Shown here in pieces: positions 1 to 5,481 of a DNA stretch of 8,352 nt. Source of the stretch: Natronoplasma sp964602715. Lineage in GTDB: Archaea; Thermoplasmatota; Thermoplasmata; Halarchaeoplasmatales; Halarchaeoplasmataceae. Every line of letters starts with the position of its first letter. Position 1 is the first letter of the stretch. The stretch covers positions 1 through 8,352 of the forward strand of contig CAZRSB010000069.1 of NCBI GenBank assembly GCA_964602715.1, written 5' to 3'. Position numbers and translations under genes: made by a program. The notes below the pieces were generated by a model. It saw only the letters and a list, made by a program, of their open reading frames with translations. It was not told the DNA's origin and searched no databases.

Positions 1-51
1 ACAATTATTGATATATAAATTTAATTTGAGGATATGAATGAAACTCTAACC

Positions 52-606
52 CTACATATTTTCTTTCAGTTCATCCAAAATTACGGGGTCAGGACATCTT
101 CTTCGATAATCACATTGATAGCATTTTCCAAGGTTATCATGATTCCTTTGAGGCACCTTTCCATTGTTTTTTATTTTATAAAGTTGTCTTATTTTCTTTT
201 TCACTTTCTTTTTCATTTTAGAGGTGATTTTTATCTTAAAATCTCCGTCTTTATATTTGATTAGGGCCCTATTCACTTCGACACCCATATCGTCTTCTAT
301 AAGAAGTGCATAGCAACCTAATTGAAGAAGATGGTTCTCATGAGGCTCCTTAGGTTTTTCCCCGCTTTTAAACTCTATAATCCTAATATGATCGTTTTTT
401 GTCCTTTCAACTCTGTCGGGTTTTCCTGCTAAGTTTAAATTCTCAGAAAAAAGTATTGGTTTTGATATTTCTTCTGAAATTCTAGTACCGTCTAAATCTG
501 AATAGAGTTCTTTACCCTTAATACCTACAGATTGGAGCTTGTTATCGTACCTTTTGTATAAACTTGCTGAAACTCCAAGTATCAATAAAGTGGTCACATA
601 AACCAT
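52..606 (-). CDS. Cas4/RecB-family PD-(D/E)XK nuclease, C-terminal part of a split gene
   Basis: This frame carries the catalytic half of a Cas4-like (RecB/DUF83-type) nuclease. Numbering from the ATG at 604-606, it shows GKPDRV with Asp64, IIEFKSG with the Glu78-x-Lys80 pair, QLGCY with Gln95 and Tyr99 (the RecB-family Q-x3-Y motif), and a C-terminal Cys162, Cys165, Cys171 set. In Cas4 proteins three such cysteines join one near the N-terminus to hold a 4Fe-4S cluster. That fourth cysteine and the N-terminal histidine motif are in the upstream frame (594-941), which overlaps this one by 13 bases. The first ~17 residues are hydrophobic and look like part of a membrane hairpin. The ATG at 606 has no Shine-Dalgarno close by. 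A perfect one at 662-669 would instead suit an ATT start at 652-654 in this frame, adding 16 residues. Expected activity is metal-dependent DNA cleavage by a membrane-tethered cytoplasmic enzyme. A CRISPR role is not supported by the context. Confidence 0.85.
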   Translation of the reverse strand: MVYVTTLLILGVSASLYKRYDNKLQSVGIKGKELYSDLDGTRISEEISKPILFSENLNLAGKPDRVERTKNDHIRIIEFKSGEKPKEPHENHLLQLGCYALLIEDDMGVEVNRALIKYKDGDFKIKITSKMKKKVKKKIRQLYKIKNNGKVPQRNHDNLGKCYQCDYRRRCPDPVILDELKENM

Positions 607-941
607 AATAACAACGTCAGGAATACCAAAATTGCTAATGATAAGGCAGCTAATAAAAAACTCACCTCCTTTTTAACCTCTAGACTTCTTACTTCTCTAC
701 CGAATTTATCATGTTCTAGAGTTCCTCTCCTCTTAGGATCCATTCTTTTGTTTTTTGACTTATTTTTTTCTCTGATATCATGCTGTTTCAATGTTTTTTT
801 GTTGCCTTTATTTATCATTTCCTTTATTTTTTCTTTATCTAAACCTGTTTTCAGATTGGATTCCTTCAATTCACAATATTTTTCTAAATGGCAATATTCA
901 AAAGTTGATATATCAGTTACCGTGAATATATCGTCATCCAT
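594..941 (-). CDS. Cas4/RecB-family nuclease, N-terminal part of a split gene, with membrane segment
   Basis: The frame is also open back to an ATG at 999-1001. That start lies only ~12 bases below the TATA box at 1013-1022, upstream of the expected transcript start near 990. I therefore prefer the ATG at 939-941, giving 115 residues that begin MDDDIFTVTD, the usual way a Cas4-type protein starts. Numbering from the longer start, VTDISTFEYC supplies Cys37, the expected first Fe-S ligand, and RRGTLEH supplies the G93-x3-His97 motif I of RecB-type nucleases. A lysine-rich, probably disordered linker lies between them (about 50-92). The tail from Phe115 is a 21-residue hydrophobic run that ends at TGA 594-596. 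Alone this piece lacks the Asp, Glu-x-Lys and remaining cysteines, which are in the next frame. It is therefore half a protein: a frameshifted gene, the zero-frame product of a programmed shift, or a separate subunit. Confidence 0.75.
   Translation of the reverse strand: MDDDIFTVTDISTFEYCHLEKYCELKESNLKTGLDKEKIKEMINKGNKKTLKQHDIREKNKSKNKRMDPKRRGTLEHDKFGREVRSLEVKKEVSFLLAALSLAILVFLTLLLWFM
652..669 (-). promoter_or_regulatory. Perfect Shine-Dalgarno and slippery heptamer at the junction of the two nuclease frames
   Basis: On the minus strand GGAGGTGA (669-662) is an eight-base match to the archaeal anti-Shine-Dalgarno, lying inside the N-terminal frame. One base later comes T TTT TTA (660-654), phased so that TTT and TTA are zero-frame codons, the arrangement of a classical -1 slippery site. 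A -1 slip there leads straight into the C-terminal frame, which is open from a TAA near 668 to its own stop at 52. The same Shine-Dalgarno is 7 bases ahead of an ATT codon (654-652) in the C-terminal frame. The elements are directly visible; their use is inference. The Shine-Dalgarno is closer to the slip site than in known -1 stimulators such as bacterial dnaX, which counts against a strict analogy. Confidence 0.45.
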
Positions 942-1012
942 TTTTACCACTTTTTCATTATTGTCAAACCTCGTTGTTCTTCCATTAAACTGGTTTCTCA
1001 TCCGGTTAAATG

Positions 1013-1022
1013 TTTATATATA
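1013..1022 (-). promoter_or_regulatory. TATA box of the split Cas4-like gene
   Basis: The minus strand reads TATATATAAA. With the usual 25-28 bases from TATA centre to start, transcription should begin near 990. The leader to the preferred ATG at 941 would be about 50 bases. This argues against the ATG at 1001. Confidence 0.55.
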
Positions 1023-1097
1023 TTATGCTCGTAGTACTAATTAATTGTAGAAATTCAAAAGAGCAAGTAGAACAGCATAGATAAGATTTCACAAATC

Positions 1098-1107
1098 AAA
1101 AAAAAAA
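1098..1107 (-). terminator. Oligo-T terminator of the helicase gene
   Basis: Ten consecutive T on the minus strand begin 24 bases after the helicase stop codon, with no hairpin before them. Archaeal RNA polymerase terminates at such T-runs without a stem-loop. It separates the helicase transcript from the Cas4-like gene, which has its own TATA box further on. Confidence 0.65.
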
Positions 1108-1131
1108 CAATTCAATTATCTAGTTGGATAT

Positions 1132-4100
1132 TCATGGATGTTTATCCCCATTTTTGATAGAGTTAAGGTATGTCAAAAACTTCTCTTCTAGACACTCATC
1201 CCTCGAAAAACATTCTAATTCTTCTAGAAATTCGTCAAGGATCTTGGATTTTTGGTTTTTAGGAAGAATCTTGAGGAGTTCGACACCGGCATCTATGTGA
1301 TACTCAATCAATCCCTCTAGATCGATTATTCCTTCTTCCATCAATAACATTCTCGGCTTTTCATCAAGATCTTTCCAACCTTCGTACCATTCCTCCTTCT
1401 TACTTCCGGAATCCTTCCAAAATTTATGCAGACTTCCTCCACATTTTTTCACGATGTAGCTCATGGCCATCTCTGATGGTAAATTGTACTTTTCATGTAA
1501 TGTCTGAAGTTTTTCCTCGATTTTTTCCTCGTTCAAATTAACCTCTATAGCTTCAACGATTCTTTGGATGTCATCCTGATCAAAATTTACTTCACCGCCC
1601 TTTTCTCCCTGTTCGGTAGATAGTTTATGCTCTTTTCTTTTTTGATCACTTAAGTGTATCTCCTGAGTTTTGCCATCAAAATGTATCTGCTTTCTCTCGT
1701 CAAAAGTTTTGACGATCGCATCTTTAATTATATACCTCTTCCCGTTTTCAAGAGTGGGACCTTTTCCATCATCCTTATCCCACGAAACAAAAATCCTTCT
1801 TGTAGAATTGTCCTTCAATAAACCTCGCTGTTGCATACTTTTTTTGGAACTCTCCTGATAGATTTCATCTACCTCAGCCTCCACTGTGACCCTTTCCCCC
1901 ACTGGTCCCAAAGAATCTAAACTCTTACATATCTCAAAATGATGTTTCACTTCATCTATGAACGGAGATTCATGGTTATCTCTGGTCATAATATGAAGTT
2001 CCTTTTTAGATCTGGTCATCCCCACATAAAATAATCTCCTCTCTTCTTCTATCTGATTTATATCGGTGTGCCTTACCGGTTCAAGTTCAATTTTTTTGTC
2101 TCTTTCGCTCGGAAATTCGAATCCATCAATACACGAAGAAACATGAAGTATTATGACCACTTCTGCCTCCTTACCTTTTGCTTGGTGTAAAGAAAAGATG
2201 TTAAGAAAATTTTTTGCTTCTCCGCCACTGCCATAATATTTACTAGAACCAGCGTCATAGGGGATATTCTTTTTTCTAAGTTCTCTCTTTATCCCTTCCA
2301 TAAAATTCAATATGTTGTATCTTGACAGAACCATGATTTCATCGTATTGATGACCCTCTGCATGGAATGACTCTATCAATTTTAGGGCTTTTTCGACAGT
2401 TACATTTGTATACTCATAATCACTAGCCGATATCTTGTGTATCTTGGGAGCCATTTCTTCTGTCTTAGTGGCTTCTACTCTTTTATCTAACTGGTGTTTA
2501 TTGTTTTCGATTAAATCGTTACCGGCTTCCAATACAGTTTTTGGGCACCTGAAATTCGTTGTGAGGTAGGTCTTCGTACAATCACCAAAATATTCCTCAA
2601 AATCTAGGAAAAAGGTAAGATCAGAACCTCTGAAAGAATAGATACTCTGCCAATCATCCCCAACACAGAATAATTTACTTTCATCGTCTAACAAAGACGA
2701 TATCAATTCCACCTGATCTACTGAAACGTCCTGGAATTCGTCTACTAGGACATGTTTATACCTTCCAGAAAAATCTTTTTCTCTCACAAAATCAGTTGCC
2801 CTGATAACCATATCTACGAAGTCTATCAGATCATTCCTTTCCAAGATCCTCTCATATTCTTCAAGAAGTATTCTACCCGACATCCCGAAATAATATTGTC
2901 TTGGATTATCTGTGTCCAATGCCCTTTGTATATCTGAAGGAGTCATCCTGTTCTGTTTTGCATGTTCGATGAATTCCCTGAAGAGTTTTTTAATCTTCTT
3001 TTCTTTCTTCTCGTATTCAAACAGATCTTCAATGTATTCTTCGTAACTCTTTTTTCTAAGCTCCACTCCCTCACTCTTTAGTCGTTCTTTTAACTTGTCT
3101 TCCAATTCTCCAGCCATGTGCTCATATTCATAGGTCTCTACCAAGCTGTATTTTTCATTCACCCTATAGACTTTGAAAGCTCTATCATATATAATCAATT
3201 CATCCTTTTCCTGAGATACTTCATATAACTTCTCGCCCTCATCTACTATCCACCAAATTTCGCCATCCTGAGATAGCTCCAAACTCTCCTTGGCATCGAA
3301 ATCCATCTCGTATAACTTCACCCTAAATTTCTGAGAAAGGGGCCCCTCTTTCAGAGAATCCTCAATTTCCCTATATTCCAAACTACCCAGAGCCTTTCTC
3401 TCGCCCTTCTTCATCTTAAATTTTTTAATATCTTCTACTTTGATCCATATCTCCCCATTTTCTTTGATTAGTTCAGCTTCTTCGCTGATTTCATGGCCCA
3501 TGTCATCGAACAGTTCTCTTAACTCTTCATTCACCATCCCCTCTCGTAATCCCCCATTGTATTCCGAACGGTAAAAAGTGAATCTGAGTTTATCCTTGAA
3601 TTGTTCTCTTCCCCATTCCATCTTTGAATGATACTCTTCTGCGGATGTCTCCCACCAATCAGGCACTTCACCTTCCTTATTTATCCCCCAGTGTTCTATG
3701 TAAACATCATACTCCGGAAGATAAAAATCTGGCCTATACAAGCCCTTATTTTCTGAAAAATCGGCCCACTCGGCAATATCTTCGTATCTGTAATCCACAT
3801 CGTGAAGGAAAAGAAAGTCCGCAATTTTCTTTTCGGCTATGGATCTCACCTCTTCTTCTAATTTTGTGCCATAAGTTTTCTCTGCTCTTTTTTCAACGCT
3901 TTCTTTCTTTGACTCAAATTCGCTCTCCTCAAATTCATCGTAATCATGATAAATCAAGTATTGATAATAATACTCTAAAAACTCACTATCTTCTTTTGAT
4001 GTTTCCTCATCAAAAATTCTCTCGATTATATTCTTTTTATCATTATCGGTCGCCACGTCAGACCCAAGTTCTGAAAAATTTTCTATTATCTTCTTACCAA

Positions 4101-5088
4101 GACTGTGAATCGTCTTGACCTCCACATCATCTATACCATAATTCTTCAACCTTTCTTCCATTTCATCGGCTGCTTTATTTGTGAATGTTATGGCCAAAAT
4201 GTCATTGGGATTGAGTCCCTTTTCAACAAGGTAGATTATCCTTATCGTTAAAACAGTGGTTTTGCCGGTCCCTGCAGCAGCAATGACCAAATTCCTCTCA
4301 TCATTTCGCATTACGGCCTTTCGTTGTTCCCAATTGAGATCAATCCCAGCTTCACCAATATCTGAAAACAGCATATCGTATCTCTCGTTTTCAAACTGAA
4401 TAAAATTCTCGTTATAATTATCTAAAAAATCACGGTCGTTCGAATATCTTTCTTTTACCTCAGAGAATGCCTTCTTGTCATTCTCAGATAAATATCTAAA
4501 ATCTACTTTATTGTTTAAGCTGATAAGCTCATCTTTTATCGCCTTCAGTGTATCTAAAAGCTCTTCTTTGGTTCCCTCTTCCATATACTTTTTGTAATCG
4601 CGATGGGGTTTCAATTTGTCTTCTACTACTCTATACCTCTGGTATGCCTGCCAAAATACCCTTTCAAACAATTTTTTGTTGTTGATGTAATTTTTATACC
4701 TTTCTATCTCTTTAGTTATGTATTCCAAATGTTCGACTTCATTCTTCTTCAAATATTTTTCATCCAACTCATATTTCATCATGCTAGTTCTTTCTGTGCA
4801 CCTGTCCAATCTTTTTATAAAATTTTTTATAAAATCCGATTTTAACTTTCCCTCAATGTTATCAGCATTTTTCTTAGCCTTCTCGATTTCTCTGAGAGAT
4901 GCTTTGAGAAAATTTGTTTCTCTCTTGAAGCGTCTCTTGTTCTTTTCTCTAAGTTCTAGGTGTTTTTTCTTTTTCTTCAAAAATGACTCGTATAGCTTGT
5001 TTACGATAAAGTTTGGAAGGTATCTCTTTCTGCTATTATACTTCATCTCCTTCTCAGTGATTTTTTGTTCTATCCTCTCAAACGTCAT
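1132..5088 (-). CDS. HelD-like SF1 helicase with inserted PD-(D/E)XK-like domain and C-terminal RPA-type OB fold
   Basis: This is a UvrD/Rep-superfamily DNA helicase or translocase, closest to helicase IV (HelD). Numbers count from an in-frame GTG at 5107-5109; subtract 7 for the preferred ATG at 5088. Residues 1-250 are a basic, coiled-coil-rich N-terminus. Motifs: Q motif LNWEQRKAV 258-266, Walker A GTGKT 280-284, Ia ITFTNKAADEM, Ib VKTIHSLG 331-338, Walker B VDEFQD 789-794, III GDDWQSIYSFRG 817-828, IV Arg854, V HQAKGKE 975-981, VI YVGMTR 1028-1033. All look intact. Between Ib and II lies a PD-(D/E)XK-like domain (about 418-690: Glu426, Asp461, Glu472) interrupted by extra sequence at ~508-652. 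After motif VI, residues 1070-1154 resemble an archaeal RPA OB fold, and 1190-1223 the helical segment that follows such folds. The remaining helical C-terminus is unassigned. Likely role: cytoplasmic unwinding or remodelling of DNA with built-in single-strand binding. The ATG start is chosen because the TATA box abuts the GTG. Confidence 0.9.
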   Translation of the reverse strand: MTFERIEQKITEKEMKYNSRKRYLPNFIVNKLYESFLKKKKKHLELREKNKRRFKRETNFLKASLREIEKAKKNADNIEGKLKSDFIKNFIKRLDRCTERTSMMKYELDEKYLKKNEVEHLEYITKEIERYKNYINNKKLFERVFWQAYQRYRVVEDKLKPHRDYKKYMEEGTKEELLDTLKAIKDELISLNNKVDFRYLSENDKKAFSEVKERYSNDRDFLDNYNENFIQFENERYDMLFSDIGEAGIDLNWEQRKAVMRNDERNLVIAAAGTGKTTVLTIRIIYLVEKGLNPNDILAITFTNKAADEMEERLKNYGIDDVEVKTIHSLGKKIIENFSELGSDVATDNDKKNIIERIFDEETSKEDSEFLEYYYQYLIYHDYDEFEESEFESKKESVEKRAEKTYGTKLEEEVRSIAEKKIADFLFLHDVDYRYEDIAEWADFSENKGLYRPDFYLPEYDVYIEHWGINKEGEVPDWWETSAEEYHSKMEWGREQFKDKLRFTFYRSEYNGGLREGMVNEELRELFDDMGHEISEEAELIKENGEIWIKVEDIKKFKMKKGERKALGSLEYREIEDSLKEGPLSQKFRVKLYEMDFDAKESLELSQDGEIWWIVDEGEKLYEVSQEKDELIIYDRAFKVYRVNEKYSLVETYEYEHMAGELEDKLKERLKSEGVELRKKSYEEYIEDLFEYEKKEKKIKKLFREFIEHAKQNRMTPSDIQRALDTDNPRQYYFGMSGRILLEEYERILERNDLIDFVDMVIRATDFVREKDFSGRYKHVLVDEFQDVSVDQVELISSLLDDESKLFCVGDDWQSIYSFRGSDLTFFLDFEEYFGDCTKTYLTTNFRCPKTVLEAGNDLIENNKHQLDKRVEATKTEEMAPKIHKISASDYEYTNVTVEKALKLIESFHAEGHQYDEIMVLSRYNILNFMEGIKRELRKKNIPYDAGSSKYYGSGGEAKNFLNIFSLHQAKGKEAEVVIILHVSSCIDGFEFPSERDKKIELEPVRHTDINQIEEERRLFYVGMTRSKKELHIMTRDNHESPFIDEVKHHFEICKSLDSLGPVGERVTVEAEVDEIYQESSKKSMQQRGLLKDNSTRRIFVSWDKDDGKGPTLENGKRYIIKDAIVKTFDERKQIHFDGKTQEIHLSDQKRKEHKLSTEQGEKGGEVNFDQDDIQRIVEAIEVNLNEEKIEEKLQTLHEKYNLPSEMAMSYIVKKCGGSLHKFWKDSGSKKEEWYEGWKDLDEKPRMLLMEEGIIDLEGLIEYHIDAGVELLKILPKNQKSKILDEFLEELECFSRDECLEEKFLTYLNSIKNGDKHP
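1648..1902 (-). other. RPA-type OB-fold domain within the helicase
   Basis: Helicase residues ~1070-1154. The run VGERVTVEAEVDEIYQ, then MQQRGLLKDNSTRRIFVSW, then LENGKRYIIKDAIVK, then QIHFDGKTQEIHL follows the strand order of archaeal RPA/SSB OB folds: V-G-x-V-x-V-x-G-x-V, then G-L-L-x-D-x-(T/S), x-F-x-x-W, L-x-x-G-x-x-Y-x-(I/L)-x-N, and a final T-x-I. The Trp and Phe in IFVSW sit where base-stacking aromatics are expected. It probably binds single-stranded DNA made or needed by the helicase. Confidence 0.6.
3040..3858 (-). other. PD-(D/E)XK-like domain inserted in the helicase, itself interrupted
   Basis: Helicase residues ~418-690, between motifs Ib and II. It follows the nuclease-like insert known in HelD-type helicases: VRSIAEKKIADFLF (Glu426), then RPDFYLPEYDVYIEHWG (Asp461, Glu472), then EYHSKMEW, then a conserved-looking end at about 655-687. 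The usual lysine after the glutamate is Trp474, so cleavage activity is uncertain. Residues ~508-652 look like additional sequence compared with what I remember of the family. Confidence 0.6.
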
Positions 5089-5109
5089 CGATTTTCTTAT
5101 TTCTTTCAC

Positions 5110-5125
5110 ATATAAATATCTTTTT
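5110..5125 (-). promoter_or_regulatory. BRE and TATA promoter of the helicase gene, predicted leaderless
   Basis: On the minus strand AAAAAGAT (5125-5118, BRE-like) is followed by ATTTATAT (5117-5110). The TATA centre is about 25 bases from the A of the ATG at 5088, so the transcript should begin at or next to that codon. The GTG at 5107-5109 touches the TATA box and is unlikely to be transcribed. Confidence 0.6.
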
Positions 5126-5153
5126 AAAATCTAAAATAATAAACACCATCAAT

Positions 5154-5339
5154 TCATATCGGCGAAACATTTTTGAAGGTGAGTCCCTTTCCACGAAACA
5201 TATTTTCCTCAGCCGTCAGGTGTATAGAGAAAAACCCTACTAGTACCCGCCATCGTTTTTCAAATGAACATAAATACTTCAGCCTAGTATCTCCAAAAAA
5301 AACACTTGGCACTAACATCGCGATAACACTCACTGTCAT
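5154..5339 (-). CDS. Candidate small hypothetical protein, 61 residues
   Basis: This open frame lies in the gap between the SNc-like membrane gene and the helicase, on the same strand as both. In its favour: an ATG start preceded by GAGGAG at 5343-5348, a TATA-like GGTATAAAG about 50 bases upstream (near 5387-5395), and less AT-rich sequence than the rest of the gap. The protein begins MTVSVIAMLV, is rich in Val and Phe and fairly basic, with no recognisable motif. Against it: its composition is unlike its acidic neighbours, the opposite strand is also open here, and no family is recognised. It could equally be decayed sequence or an untranslated transcript. Confidence 0.25.
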   Translation of the reverse strand: MTVSVIAMLVPSVFFGDTRLKYLCSFEKRWRVLVGFFSIHLTAEENMFRGKGLTFKNVSPI

Positions 5340-5481
5340 GTTCTCCTCTTTAAGATTTTAAAACCAACGAGATATATTCTGAATCACTTTATACCAAAAT
5401 AAGCAGCAAACAAAAACATCTAAGAAATCATAAAAATCATAATTACAAAATTACTTTACCTCTTCTAGAACTCTTTATTGA

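Larger units (their letters stand above)
5110..5481. other. Gap between the membrane SNc-like gene and the helicase
   Basis: About 370 bases. The left end is the helicase promoter and the middle is the 61-codon candidate. The right part (5350-5481) is AT-rich, with only short T-runs on the minus strand (T5 near 5420-5440) that could end the upstream transcript. No RNA gene is recognised. The 12-mer at 5331-5342 and the 11-mer at 5169-5179 recur at nearly the same spacing at 8134-8145 and 7970-7980. Confidence 0.6.

Noticed and set aside
52..1001. CRISPR adaptation module suggested by the Cas4-like protein
   Set aside because: No repeat-spacer array and no cas1, cas2 or other cas gene is present. 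The membrane segment and divided frames are unlike CRISPR-linked Cas4. Stand-alone Cas4-like nucleases are common in archaea.
1223..1306. Zinc-binding motif from cysteines near the helicase C-terminus (Cys1223, Cys1300, Cys1306)
   Set aside because: The spacing does not form paired C-x2-C or C-x2-H sets, and no other ligands are close.
3624..4118. Long open + strand frame of 164 codons inside the helicase gene
   Set aside because: It is antisense to a gene with intact helicase and nuclease-like motifs. Its translation is Ser/His/Leu-rich with no motif, as expected for a shadow of an acidic, lysine-rich protein.
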